A stretch of 64,000 nt of DNA from Bog-473 sp963742035 (GTDB lineage Bacteria; Actinomycetota; Acidimicrobiia; Acidimicrobiales; RAAP-2), in NCBI GenBank assembly GCA_963742035.1, contig CAVUKH010000008.1:227727-291726 (forward strand), in the 5' to 3' direction. The notes under the pieces are model-generated. The model was not told the origin of the DNA. It was given only the letters and a program-made list of their open reading frames with translations, and ran no database searches. The translations under genes and the position numbers were made by a program. Each line of letters opens with the position of its first letter. The stretch's first letter is position 1. Positions 8,600 through 18,200 of this stretch are shown here, piece after piece.

Positions 8600-9553
8600 A
8601 TGTTGCGAACTCCGATCTGCGAGCTGCTCGGGATTGAACAGCCGATCGTCCAGGCACCGATGTCGGCGGTGCCCCAACTGGCGGCGGCGGTCTCGAATGC
8701 AGGCGCGCTCGGCATGGTGGCACTGACATGGTCAGATCCCGCCGGAGACCCGGTTCGGGAGACGGCGGCGCTCACTCGTCGTCCCTTTGGCGGCAATCTG
8801 ATCATCACCTCCGATCAGCACCGTCGTCTCGACGACGCTCTCGAAGCCGGTCTGCGGATCGTGTCACTGATGTGGGGAGATCCCGCCGGCTACGTCGAGC
8901 AGGTCCACGAGGCCAAGGGACTCGTCCTGGTCACGGTCGGGAGCGCTGAAGAGGCGAGGCGGGCGGTCGCGAGCGGAGTCGATGTCGTTGTGGCACAGGG
9001 GTGGGAGGCGGGCGGCCACGTGTGGAGCGGGGTCGCGACGCTGCCGTTGGTGCCGGCCGTCGTGGACGCGGTGGCACCCGTGCCCGTCATCGCTGCCGGC
9101 GGAATCGGGGATGCCCGCGGCGTGGCCGCCGTGTTCGCGCTGGGCGCGCAAGCAGCATGGCTGGGTACCCGGTTTCTCCTGGCCCAGGAGATGCCCACCC
9201 ACGAGCAGTATCGCCGTCGCCTCATTGACGCGGTCGAGACCGATGCCCAGTGGTACCCCGACCTCTACGACGTCGGGTGGCCGAATGCGCCGCACCGCGC
9301 CCTCCGGAACTCGACGTCCGCAATGTGGGAGGCCGCAGGCCGGCCCTCATTGGGGAGCCGGCCGGGTGAGGGCGACGTCCTCGCGCACTTCGCGTCCGGC
9401 GAAGCCATCGTCCGCTATGAACCGGGGGCGCCGTTGGTGGGAACAACTGGGGACATCGAAGCGCTCTCGTTGTGGGCCGGACAAAGCGTTGCGCTCGCTC
9501 GGCAGCAACAATCAGCGGCCGATATCGTCTTCGAGCTCGTCTCCCGGTTGTGA
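8600..9553 (+). CDS. Nitronate monooxygenase / 2-nitropropane dioxygenase family
   Basis: A 317-residue FMN TIM barrel. 'PIVQAPMSAVPQLAAAVSNAGALGM' at the N-terminus, 'VVVAQGWEAGGHVW' with the catalytic-region His, 'PVIAAGGIGDARGVAAVFALGAQAAWLGTRFL' for the FMN phosphate site: all are hallmarks of NMO enzymes, which oxidise alkyl nitronates such as propionate-3-nitronate. The ATG at 8600 is preceded by GAAAGGA about 10 nt upstream. Some members act instead as enoyl-ACP reductase-like flavoproteins, so the substrate is uncertain. Confidence 0.87.
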   Translation: MLRTPICELLGIEQPIVQAPMSAVPQLAAAVSNAGALGMVALTWSDPAGDPVRETAALTRRPFGGNLIITSDQHRRLDDALEAGLRIVSLMWGDPAGYVEQVHEAKGLVLVTVGSAEEARRAVASGVDVVVAQGWEAGGHVWSGVATLPLVPAVVDAVAPVPVIAAGGIGDARGVAAVFALGAQAAWLGTRFLLAQEMPTHEQYRRRLIDAVETDAQWYPDLYDVGWPNAPHRALRNSTSAMWEAAGRPSLGSRPGEGDVLAHFASGEAIVRYEPGAPLVGTTGDIEALSLWAGQSVALARQQQSAADIVFELVSRL

Positions 9554-9558
9554 CCTTG

Positions 9559-9577
9559 GCCGGCGGCCGTCGCCGGC
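9559..9577. terminator. GC-rich hairpin after the nitronate monooxygenase gene
   Basis: GCCGGCG, a five-base loop GCCGT, then CGCCGGC form a 7-bp stem six bases after the stop codon. There is no T-run. It is a plausible but weak terminator. Confidence 0.4.
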
Positions 9578-9735
9578 AGCGGTCCCTCGCTCGGTCAAGC
9601 GATTTCGTGGGGATGTATCGCTGCTGCCTGTGTCGGACTCATTGGCTTTGCAGACTCCCGCTTGGCATGGTTGCGGGATCGCAACCCCCATAGGAGCACT
9701 GACATGAGCAACGCTGCCGCACCGAGCCGGGACGG

Positions 9736-10854
9736 GTGACGAAACCGAGACGAGCCTGGTGGGTCGGAGCGTTGACGATCATCAGTGCCGCCGCCCTCGC
9801 TGTCTCGGTCACCCCCGTGAGCGGGTTCGCGGCACCGCCGACACGCACGGCCGCCGCTCTCGACCCGCCGCCCGCTCCCTCGTATTCCCTGGGCAGGCTG
9901 GTGCCGCCCTACGCCATTGCGATGACAGATCCCGCCGTGGCGATCGGAAGCAACGTCGACTACCTCTACACGGGAGCAGCCGACTACGAACCCCCCAACA
10001 TTTCGGTGCGGACCTTCACCGACCTCCGGCATCTCGGCGTTGCGGTGGACGCAATGCCCGCGCTGCCACCGTGGACCACCGGCTGGACGTCGGCCCCCGA
10101 TGTCCGTCACGTCGACGGACGTTACGTGATGTGGTTCTCTGCTCCCGACGTCAACGACGTCCTGGCGACCGGGGTCCCGGCCAAATGCATCGGCATGGGG
10201 GTATCGACCTCTCCCCTCGGTCCCTTCATCATCGCCCGGCAACCGGTCATCTGTGACCAGTCGGGCTCAATCGACCCCAGGACCTTCGTGGCCCCCGACG
10301 GCCAGCTCTGGCTCGACTGGAAGTCCGACGTCAACGCCGCCTGGGGACCCGCCCAGGATCCCACCCTCCCCCAGAATCAACCGACGGTGCTCTGGGCTCA
10401 GCGGCTCGCATCCGACGGCATCACCTTGGAGGGCGCACCATCCGAGCTGCTGGCCGCAACGAGGCAGTGGGAGCACAAGCTCATTGAGGCACCCGACATG
10501 GTCCGTGCCGGTGGTCACTACTACCTCTTCTTCTCGGCCAATCCCTCCTACCAGGACGGGGACGGCATCGGTGTGGCCGTGTGCCAGGGGCCCGCCGGTC
10601 CGTGCCACGAGCCCTATGCCGGACCCTTGCTGGGCTCGAGCCCGCTCGGCCTGGGTCCGGGAGAGGAGTCGCTCTTCGTCCAAGGCGGCGTCACGTGGTT
10701 GCTCTTCTCTCCGAGCGGTGACGAGCTCTACCGTCAGCTCGCGGTGGCCCGGATCGCCTTCGGGCCTCGCGGGCCCTATGTGTCCACCTTCGACGGTGCA
10801 GTGCCTGGCATTCCGGCGCACAAGGGAGAGCCACGTTCTGCGAGCCCCTCATGA
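9736..10854 (+). CDS. Secreted GH43-like five-bladed propeller glycosidase
   Basis: 372 residues beginning 'MTKPRRAWWVGALTIISAAALAV', a Sec signal peptide ending near 'GFAAPPT'. The mature part has the GH43/GH-F layout: an early Asp in 'AIAMTDPAV' (base), 'GSIDPRTFVAPDGQLWLDWKSD' (pKa modulator Asp) and 'KLIEAPDMVRAGGHYYLFFSAN' (acid Glu). Enzymes of this fold release arabinose, xylose or galactose from plant polysaccharides. The GTG at 9736 immediately precedes the basic n-region. It stands alone between hairpins and the STAS gene. The substrate class is inferred from fold motifs only. Confidence 0.72.
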   Translation: MTKPRRAWWVGALTIISAAALAVSVTPVSGFAAPPTRTAAALDPPPAPSYSLGRLVPPYAIAMTDPAVAIGSNVDYLYTGAADYEPPNISVRTFTDLRHLGVAVDAMPALPPWTTGWTSAPDVRHVDGRYVMWFSAPDVNDVLATGVPAKCIGMGVSTSPLGPFIIARQPVICDQSGSIDPRTFVAPDGQLWLDWKSDVNAAWGPAQDPTLPQNQPTVLWAQRLASDGITLEGAPSELLAATRQWEHKLIEAPDMVRAGGHYYLFFSANPSYQDGDGIGVAVCQGPAGPCHEPYAGPLLGSSPLGLGPGEESLFVQGGVTWLLFSPSGDELYRQLAVARIAFGPRGPYVSTFDGAVPGIPAHKGEPRSASPS

Positions 10855-11030
10855 GGAGTGCCCCGGTCGAGGGACATTGCTCGAACAAGATCCCAGCGGA
10901 TGGTGTCGGATCGGGCCCGTGATCGGCGATCCGGCCATAGGGGTTCTCGCGCCGCTGCTCCCGAATTCGCGATGTATGGCTTCAAACACGGCCGGAAGGG
11001 TAAGGCCCTCATCGGAGCGAGCGAACACGG

Positions 11031-11372
11031 ATGGCCCTCATGAGCGCAGAGCAAAGTACGCCGGGCGCCTTTGCGATGCAGACGGCGTGGGACGGGGAGT
11101 CGCTGCGCATTTCCGTCCGGGGCGAGCTCGACGTGGCCACAGCTCCGCAACTGCATGAGGGTCTCCAGGCGGCGGCAGAACGTGGGGCTCAAGAGCTGCG
11201 GCTCGACGTGTCGGGCCTCGACTTCATCGATTCGGTCGGCATCGGTCTCCTTGTGGCCCAGAAGAGGCGCGCCGTGTCCGAAGGACGAGTCTTCGCTGTC
11301 GTTGCGCCAAACCCCAACATCGCCAGGCTCCTTGAGATGATGGGCCTGACCGAGTACCTCGGTCTGTCGTAG
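11031..11372 (+). CDS. STAS-domain anti-anti-sigma factor
   Basis: 113 residues, a complete STAS domain of the SpoIIAA/RsbV type: 'LRISVRGELDVATAPQL', then the phosphorylatable Ser in 'DFIDSVGIGLLVAQKR'. Such proteins bind an anti-sigma kinase when unphosphorylated and free a sigma factor. ATG codons at 11031 and 11040 are both possible starts. It points at a second STAS gene (11.4 kb) on the other strand, 27 bp away, but no anti-sigma kinase or sigma gene is next to them. Confidence 0.88.
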   Translation: MALMSAEQSTPGAFAMQTAWDGESLRISVRGELDVATAPQLHEGLQAAAERGAQELRLDVSGLDFIDSVGIGLLVAQKRRAVSEGRVFAVVAPNPNIARLLEMMGLTEYLGLS

Positions 11373-11399
11373 CGAACCTTCGGCCCCGTTGGCACGCGC

Positions 11400-11753
11400 T
11401 TACGGAGCGTCCTCCACCTTCAAATATTCGATGAGTCCAGAAACTTCGAGTACGCGCCGAGGCTCCCCTTGAGCGCAGAGCACCGAAAAGGTGCCGCCCG
11501 AGGCCCTGATCCGCTTGCAAGCGGAAACGAGCAGGCCGATACCCGTGGAGCCCAGGAAGTCGACCCCGTTCAGATCGATGCGCACCTTCGGAGCGTCGAG
11601 CACCTCCGGCGATACGAGAATCTCCCGAAGTGCTCCTGCGCTCGCGAGGTCGAGCTCTCCCCCGATCGACACGAGGACCCCGCCATCCTCGGCGACTACC
11701 TCGTATGCGAACTCCGCCTGCCCGGTCACTGAAGCCTCATTCTCAATCGTCAT
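11400..11753 (-). CDS. STAS-domain anti-anti-sigma factor (second copy)
   Basis: 117 residues with 'VLVSIGGELDLASAGAL' and the acceptor Ser in 'DFLGSTGIGLLVSACKR'; the N-terminal 15 residues are an acidic extension. It is homologous to the convergent STAS protein but clearly diverged, so this is not a recent duplication. ATG at 11753 is chosen; an in-frame TTG at 11765 would add four residues. The partner kinase must be encoded elsewhere. Confidence 0.87.
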   Translation of the reverse strand: MTIENEASVTGQAEFAYEVVAEDGGVLVSIGGELDLASAGALREILVSPEVLDAPKVRIDLNGVDFLGSTGIGLLVSACKRIRASGGTFSVLCAQGEPRRVLEVSGLIEYLKVEDAP

Positions 11754-11765
11754 GGTTGTTGCCAA

Positions 11766-12199
11766 CCCTTTTCCGTCGGTGGGCCGGCAACGCCCGGCGA
11801 TCGTTTCGCCTCAGGGCAGAGAATCACTCGACTACGAATCAACCATTCGCAACGTAACAGGGCCTCGTCAGGTGGACAATCGGGCACGCACCCGTTCACT
11901 CGCACGGCGACCACCAGGCGGAGGTGGGGTGGCCACAACGCCCCTGGCACGGATCCCGACGGCGGCCTGGCCGGTACATCTTCTTCGGCGGAGTGCCGGG
12001 ACAGAAATCACCCGATCGGGTGACGCACGGGGCGCGTTTTCCTTCGAACTCGTCAGGTCATTCGGCTCGGATCACCGATACACATGCCCGCGCCCCTCCG
12101 TTTGGCTGGAGGAAGCGCGCCGCCGTGGGCGCCTTCTTTCCGGCGTCGTGGGACAGCTTTGCGTTGGACGGCGCCGGCACGGCGGAACAAGATTGAGGC
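11766..12199. other. Intergenic stretch without a supportable gene
   Basis: No open frame here has a plausible start, codon pattern or recognisable motif. The only structure I see is the 16-bp palindrome at 12008-12023. It must hold promoters for the leftward STAS gene and the rightward DUF1905 gene. Confidence 0.6.
12008..12023. promoter_or_regulatory. Perfect 16-bp palindrome TCACCCGATCGGGTGA
   Basis: The sequence TCACCCGATCGGGTGA is self-complementary throughout. It sits mid-way in a gene-free stretch, 177 bp before the DUF1905 gene. The size suits a dimeric regulator's operator, but no regulator can be named. Confidence 0.4.
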
Positions 12200-12469
12200 G
12201 TGAACAAGCGCTTTCGGGCTGCACTGCAGAAGAGCCCCAGCAAGGGTGGGTGGACGTACGTCGTGATGGAGGGCTCAGCCGGATACTTCGGAACGAAAGG
12301 CCTCGTCAAAGTGCGAGGCACCGTGGACGACGAGCCATTCGAGAGTTCCTTCATGGCGCTGGGTGACGGCACGCACAAGTTGCCGATCAAAGCTGAGATC
12401 CGAAAAAGAATCGGCAAGGATGTGGGCGACATGGTGACCGTTCGTCTCACAGAACGGTTGTCGGGCTGA
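12200..12469 (+). CDS. DUF1905 family protein
   Basis: 89 residues forming a complete DUF1905 domain: 'FRAALQKSPSKGGWTYVVMEG', 'FGTKGLVKVRGTVDDEPFESSFMALGDGTHKLPIKAEIRKRIGK' pattern (family notation) and 'GDMVTVRLTERL'. The fold is a small beta-barrel also found fused to OmdA-like C-terminal regions in YdeI proteins; that extension is absent here. The function is unknown. The start is GTG at 12200. Confidence 0.8.
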   Translation: MNKRFRAALQKSPSKGGWTYVVMEGSAGYFGTKGLVKVRGTVDDEPFESSFMALGDGTHKLPIKAEIRKRIGKDVGDMVTVRLTERLSG

Positions 12470-12614
12470 CCGAACAACGGCCCGGTTGCCCTGGAACTGG
12501 GCGGTCCCCTCCCGGCGTCCGGGAACAGATTGCGCCCGCCATTGACGGAGGCAGCCCGTATCGGCCGTCGGGTACATTCGCCCAGGGCACGTCCGAGGAG
12601 GCACCACGCGTCAA

Positions 12615-13214
12615 TTGTCCGTTGTTGAGTTCGTCACGCTCGATGGCGTTATGCAAGGCCTGGGCGGCCCCGACGAGGATCGCGAGGGTGGGTTCGACCA
12701 CGGCGGTTGGAGCGGCCCCTATGGCGACGAGGTGCTGGCGGAGCAGGCCGGCCAGGGCATCGGCCAGACCTCGGCCTACCTCTTTGGCCGCAAGACCTAC
12801 GAGCACATGGCCGCGCACTGGCCTCACGAATCTGCCGAAAACCCCGTCGCGGCGAGCCTCAACGCCACGCCGAAGTACGTGGCGACTCGGACGCTGCACC
12901 AGGAGGATCTGGAATGGGCAAACTGCAACGTGCTCGAGGGCGATGTCGTCGAGTCGGTACAGGGCCTCAAGGCGCACGGTGAGGGCTTTGTCACCGTGTT
13001 GGGCAGCGGCGTACTGGTGCAGTCGCTCATCGCAAACGACCTGATCGATACCTACAGGATCATGCTGCACCCGCTTCTCCTCGGTGCGGGCAAGCGCCTG
13101 TTCCGTGAGTACCCCAACCCGGTGCAACTGCGACTCACCGGGTGCACGCAGACCACAACCGGTGTCCTGCTCCTCACCTACGAGCGGGTGGAGGGAACGG
13201 TAGGGCGGGTATGA
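12615..13214 (+). CDS. Dihydrofolate reductase-fold (RibD C-terminal-like) protein
   Basis: 199 residues with the N-terminal 'VVEFVTLDGVMQGLGGPDEDREGGF', 'AYLFGRKTYEHMAAHWP', 'LVQSLIANDLIDTYRIMLHPLLLGAGKRLF': the actinobacterial DHFR-like family (YyaP/YwjB relatives) that binds NADPH. The true substrate is unknown. The start is unusual: TTG at 12615 gives 'MSVVEF', but the strong GAGGAGG at 12595-12601 lies 13 nt upstream, and relatives usually have two or three more residues, which would put ACG at 12606 in the start position. A second family member follows 49 bp later. Confidence 0.85.
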   Translation: MSVVEFVTLDGVMQGLGGPDEDREGGFDHGGWSGPYGDEVLAEQAGQGIGQTSAYLFGRKTYEHMAAHWPHESAENPVAASLNATPKYVATRTLHQEDLEWANCNVLEGDVVESVQGLKAHGEGFVTVLGSGVLVQSLIANDLIDTYRIMLHPLLLGAGKRLFREYPNPVQLRLTGCTQTTTGVLLLTYERVEGTVGRV

Positions 13215-13263
13215 CCGAGACCCTCGATCGGTGGAGATGTGAACGTGCCGGGGAGCACTTCTG

Positions 13264-13875
13264 ATGCGCAGTGTGACCTATTCGATGGGCGTCTCACTCG
13301 ACGGCTACATCGTCGGGCCGCACGGCGAGTTCGACTGGACGGAGCCCGACGAGGAGGTCTTTCAGTTCGTCACCGACGAGATACGAGAGGTCGGCGTCCA
13401 CCTGTTGGGACGGCGGCTGTACGAGACGATGCTGTACTGGGAGACCGCCGACCAAAATCCGGCGCTCGACGTCGCCATGCTCGAGTGGGCCGCGATCTGG
13501 AAGCGGCTCCCAAAGGTGGTGTTCTCCTCCACGCTGTCGGTCGTGCAGGGGAACGCCCGTCTGGCCAACGGCGGCCTGGCGGACGAGATCGAGCGGTTGC
13601 GGGCCGAACCGGGGGCAGGCGACATCGCGATCGGCGGCGCGACGCTCGCCACCGAGGCTGCCGAATTGGGTCTGATCGACCAGTACCGGCCCAGGGTCTA
13701 CCCGGTACTGGTTGGCGGTGGCACTCCGTACTTCTCCCAGCACGAGCGCCGGGTGGACCTCGAACTCGTCGAGACCCGCACATTCAGCTCGGGCGTCGCC
13801 TCCCTCCGCTACCGCGTGGCGCGCGAGCCGACTCGGGGGCCGAGCCTTGGAGGAACGGGGCAGCCAGTGACGTGA
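13264..13875 (+). CDS. Dihydrofolate reductase-fold protein (second copy)
   Basis: 203 residues: 'VTYSMGVSLDGYIVGPHGEFDW', 'GVHLLGRRLYETMLYWE', 'GDIAIGGATLATEAAELGLIDQYRPRVYPVLVGGGTPYF' pattern of the RibD C-terminal/DHFR-like family. It lies directly after another member of the family, but the two are distant in sequence and probably have different substrates. ATG at 13264. Confidence 0.88.
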   Translation: MRSVTYSMGVSLDGYIVGPHGEFDWTEPDEEVFQFVTDEIREVGVHLLGRRLYETMLYWETADQNPALDVAMLEWAAIWKRLPKVVFSSTLSVVQGNARLANGGLADEIERLRAEPGAGDIAIGGATLATEAAELGLIDQYRPRVYPVLVGGGTPYFSQHERRVDLELVETRTFSSGVASLRYRVAREPTRGPSLGGTGQPVT

Positions 13876-13928
13876 GATCGACCAGGCAGCCGTTCTCGCA
13901 GCGTACGGGCCGGATAGCCATTCCCCTG

Positions 13929-13952
13929 GTAAGCGAACATATGTTCGCTTAC
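13929..13952. promoter_or_regulatory. LexA operator (SOS box), 24-bp perfect palindrome
   Basis: The core CGAACATATGTTCG (13934-13947) matches the Gram-positive/actinobacterial LexA consensus CGAAC-N4-GTTCG. The symmetry extends five more bases on each side (GTAAG...CTTAC). It ends one base before the first possible start codon of the DNA polymerase IV gene, so a bound repressor would cover the promoter and start. Confidence 0.9.
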
Positions 13953-13953
13953 A

Positions 13954-15249
13954 TTGGCAGACGTGGAAATTCCGCCGGTCACGCGAGCGACGATCCTCCA
14001 TGCCGATCTCGATGCCTTCTATGCGTCCGTTGAGCAACTGTTGGACCCTTCCCTGCGGAACCGGCCCATCGCCGTCGGTGGCAGCGTGGTGCTGGCGGCA
14101 TCGTATGAAGCCAGGAGCTATGGCGTCCGCGGCGGCATGCCCGGATGGCGGGCCCGCCGGCTCTGTCCTGACCTTTTGTTCGTCGGCGGCCACTTCGACC
14201 TCTACCAACAATTCGGCGACGACGTCATGTCTGTCTTTCATGACTTCACCCCTCGGGTGGAGCGGGTGTCGATCGACGAGGCATTCCTCGATGTTGCCGG
14301 CGCCGTCCATCTCTTCGGAGAACCGACTGAGATCGCGTCCGCCATCCGCCGTCGTGTGCGCGACGAGATCGGTCTCCCTCTGTCGGTTGGCGTGGCCCGC
14401 ACAAAGCATCTTGCAAAAGTCGCGTCGCAGGTGGCCAAGCCCGACGGCCTTGTCGCCGTGGCACCACCCGATGAGCTCGCATTTCTCGATCCCCTCCCCA
14501 TCGCGTTGATATGGGGCGTCGGTCCAACGACGGAACGGCGCCTCCACGAGGCCGGGATCTCCACTATCGGGCAACTGGCCAAGGCCGGTAGCCCGATCCT
14601 GAACAGCTTGCTCGGTCGGGCAGTCGGAGCAAAACTGGCGGCCCTCTCGGCCAACGTCGACGAGCGGGCAGTAGCGACACCGGCCCGGTCGAAATCCATG
14701 GGAGCCCAGGCCGCCCTTGGACGGCGGGACCCGACTCCAGAACTCGTCAGAGAGACGCTCGGCTACCTGGCTGACAGAGTCGCGGGCCGCCTGCGAAAGG
14801 CGAACCTGTCCGGTCGGACCGTGACCGTGCGGGTCCGTTTCTCCCAGATGCGCTCTGTGACTCGGTCTCTCACGTCGGCCGTGGGGATCTCGACCACGCT
14901 GACCCTGACCGAGGTAGCGGAAAGGCTCGCCAGCTCCGCCATCCACGACAACGACAGAGACCGTGAAATCACCCTCATCGCCGTGTCGGTCTCCAACTTG
15001 CGTCCAGATCATTCCTTGCAGCTCGAGCTCCCTCTCGATTCGCCCACTTGGCGGCGAAGTGCGAATCCGCGACCGACATCCGAGGTCGAAGGCAGCCGAT
15101 GGGGAGTGGATCGGTCTATCGACGCAATCCGGGACAAATTCGGCCGGACAGCCGTTGGCTACGCCGCTGTCGCCTTGTCCGCCGCCGATCGCGTGCCCGA
15201 TGAATTTCGCGAGCTGGCCGAGCGGGAACCAGGCGAGAACAGGGAGTGA
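13954..15249 (+). CDS. dinB: DNA polymerase IV (Y-family)
   Basis: 431 residues with all Y-family signatures: 'ILHADLDAFYASVEQL' (first metal Asp and steric-gate region), 'SYEARSYGVRGGMP', 'VERVSIDEAFLDVAG' (catalytic Asp-Glu), 'LSVGVARTKHLAKVASQVAKP' and the HhH 'IWGVGPTTERRLHEAGI', followed by the little-finger domain. It performs error-prone translesion synthesis. The start is TTG at 13954 or GTG at 13963; neither has room for a ribosome-binding site after the SOS box, so the mRNA may be leaderless. SOS induction is strongly indicated by the box. No clear C-terminal beta-clamp motif was identified apart from 'QLELPLD' near residue 354. Confidence 0.95.
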   Translation: MADVEIPPVTRATILHADLDAFYASVEQLLDPSLRNRPIAVGGSVVLAASYEARSYGVRGGMPGWRARRLCPDLLFVGGHFDLYQQFGDDVMSVFHDFTPRVERVSIDEAFLDVAGAVHLFGEPTEIASAIRRRVRDEIGLPLSVGVARTKHLAKVASQVAKPDGLVAVAPPDELAFLDPLPIALIWGVGPTTERRLHEAGISTIGQLAKAGSPILNSLLGRAVGAKLAALSANVDERAVATPARSKSMGAQAALGRRDPTPELVRETLGYLADRVAGRLRKANLSGRTVTVRVRFSQMRSVTRSLTSAVGISTTLTLTEVAERLASSAIHDNDRDREITLIAVSVSNLRPDHSLQLELPLDSPTWRRSANPRPTSEVEGSRWGVDRSIDAIRDKFGRTAVGYAAVALSAADRVPDEFRELAEREPGENRE

Positions 15250-15290
15250 ACGTTCGACGTGTGGCGAACAAGGAATCCTGACCGGAGGGC

Positions 15291-18200
15291 TCAGGACAGC
15301 CGGCGCTCCACCCTGCGCAGGCCAAGACGGTGGGAGGTGTTCCGCGCTTGCCGCACCAGCTCCTCGGACCGGACGATGTCGGTCACGGCACCGCGGCCCC
15401 GGAGCGCTCGCGAGAGCTCTGCTTGGGCCAACGCTTCCCAGATTGTCAACTCAGCGGCACGAGTGGCGAGGAGGGCGTCCTCGAGGTGCGCGACTGCATC
15501 GTCGTGCCGGCCGAGCAGAGATTCGACCCTGCCGATGTACAGGTTGGCCGGTCCCCAGTCGACGATCAACGAAACCTGAAGGAACATTCCTTCCCAAGGA
15601 CTGAGCAGGCCCAGGACGGCGGACCCCAGCTCACGGTCACCCTGGGCGCAAGCGACGTCTCCGAGGCCGGCGATCTCGAGGGCATGGGTCCACGAACCTT
15701 CGCCGGTCAGGTTCGCGAGGGAGACCCGGGACATCGCTTCGATCTCGTGGTGGCGGTCATGTGCCTGATCCGACTCCGAAAGCAGCGCTGCCCGTGCCAC
15801 GGCGACGAGGTTGGCCACCTGAGGCGTCGGCTGGAAGGTGGAAGGGTCGAGCAGCGCAAGACCCTCCTGAATCGGCCCGCACCACCGGCGAATCTCTGTG
15901 ATCAAGGTCCCATAGCCCATCAGCGCGGAGTCGCTCACAGGACCGGATACCAGACCACTGTTCGCCCGCTCCTCGGCCTCCGCGAAACGGCCGACGCCGA
16001 CCAGCATGCGCTGCCGGATGCTTTCGGTCAGCCCCTGCTCCGCGGGCAGGCCCGAACGGTCGGCCAGATCATCGAGGCTGGCGAGGTGACGGCGCGCCGT
16101 CTCCCAATCCGCTAACTGGACGAGGGCCAGGAACGCCATCCAATTCCCTTCGATGCATGCCTGGAGGTCGCCGGTCTCCTCTGCGGCGCCGAGCGCGGTC
16201 AGTGCCGCGGTGCTGGCGGCAAGGGCGCCCGAAGCCCGACCGAACTGGGGCCAGAACAGGGCCCGGTTCGCCTCGAAGACCGACCTGGCGTCTCTCGATC
16301 CGGCGGTCAGTGCGATGGCTTGCTCCGCGAGCTCCAGCTTCTCGGGCGCCGTGTCGTCATAGCAGAAGGAGGTGAGGTGGGCGAGGAGGCGGGCCCGCAG
16401 CTCCGAGGGGACCTCAGGGCCCAGCGCGGCGAGCGCGCGCTCGAGGAGCTCCTTTTCGGCAGGGTCCTGGTAGGTGACCCGCATCGGCCCGTGGTACGCA
16501 AGCGCTACCTCGGCAAGAGCTTCGGCATCTTTGTCATCGGCGAACAACGAGGCCGCCTCACGCAACGCGGCGCGCCCCGCCTCGAGAAGATCCGCCTGAA
16601 TCTGCGCCCGTCCCAACTCAACCAAGAGGTCCGCACGCTCGACCGACACCAGCGAGCCACCTCGCTCGACCGCGGCGGCGAACCACGAGACCGCATCGAC
16701 GAAGGCGCTCAGTTCGACGGCACGCCGGCCGGCCGCTACACAGGCGCGGACGACGGGTCCGACGTCCGACGGCCGCGCCCCCATCTGCCAGTGACGCGCC
16801 ACCTCGAACACGCTCGACTCGGAGGCCGGCGCGGCGCTCAGCACCTCGGCGATCTGGCGGTGCACACGGGCACGGCGGGTGACGCCGAGATGCTGTGACA
16901 GCGCGTGCTGGACCAGGGCGTGTGCAAACCGGTAGCGGCCCGGGATTTGGGGAGACTCGTCCACCAACGCAGCGCCGCCGGCCGCCTCGAGCACGTCGAG
17001 CAGCTCCCCCTCGGCCTTCTGGGAGAGAATCTCGAGCAGGTGCAGGTCGAACTCCCTCCCGATGACAGCAGCCATCGGGAGGACCTCCCGCGCCGCGTCC
17101 CCCAGGTTGTGTACTCGGGAGACGATCACCTGACGGACGCTTTCGGGCAGCTGGAGCGATCCGAGCTGTTCTTCAGTCGAGTGTTGGGGAAGCCCGGCCG
17201 CGACGGCACCGGTTTCGTCGAGGTGGCGCAGGACCTCGCCCAAGAAGAAGGGGTTGCCGTCGGTCTCGCGAGAGAGGGCGTCAGCCAGGGCTACCTCGGA
17301 CTCACTCAGAGCGTGCCCGACCACCGCCTCGACAAAGGCGACGACTTCTGAGGCCCCGAGCCCTTCGAGCTCGATCACCTCGACCGGGAGGTCTCGTCGC
17401 AGGGCCACGAGTGCGTCGTAGAGCGGGTGGTCGGACGTGAGCTCAGATGAGCGATATGTGCCGACGATGAGCAGCCGCCGCAGCTCGTCACTGCGCGCGA
17501 TGCGCCGAAGGAGCTGGAGACTGGCGGGGTCGGCCCACTGGAGATCGTCGAGCACCAGCACAACGGGCTGCTCTGCTCCGGCACGGACGAGCAAGTCGAC
17601 GATGGCACGGAACATGAGGTGCTGCTGAACCTCGAAGTCGGATCGGAGGGCGGCTCCCTGAGCACCGGCCGGGTCGCCGGGCAACTCCCCGAGGCGCGTG
17701 CGCAAGGTGGGCACCAGCACCGCGAGCGTCGCGCCGTGTTCGCGCACGTGGGCCCGCAATGTCTCTTCGGGTCCCGAAACAACATAGTGGTGCAACGCCT
17801 CGGCGAACGGGCCGTACGGCACCGCGAGGTCCTCGTCGCATCGGCCCAGGAGGACGAGCGCCCCGGCGTCGAAGGCCTGCCGGGCCAATTGCGCGGCGAG
17901 CGTGGTCTTTCCCACCCCGGGCTCGCCCGCGACAAGCACCAATTCCCCGCCGTTCCCTTCGTCGACTCGCTCGAGATCAAGCGTCATCTGTGCGGCTTCG
18001 AAGGTTCGGCCGATCACACCCGTCGTGGGGACCAGAGCCAATCGCGATGGAAGCGGGATGGGTCCATCCTCTCCGGCGGTGTCGGGGAGCGGCTCCCACC
18101 CGACCTCGAAGGTCTGGACCGGGGTCGGAAGGCCCTTGAGTGGGAGAGGCCCGAGGTCGCGCAAGGGGCAGGCCGTGCGACGGCCGGCCATGGCCCGGAT

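Noticed and set aside
13294..15012. A 572-codon open frame on the minus strand
   Set aside because: It lies opposite dinB and a DHFR-fold gene, both certain from motifs; high-GC third positions keep the frame open.
15250..15260. GAACGTTC as a second SOS box
   Set aside because: It lacks the four-base spacer between CGAAC and GTTCG and lies at the end of dinB, not before a gene.
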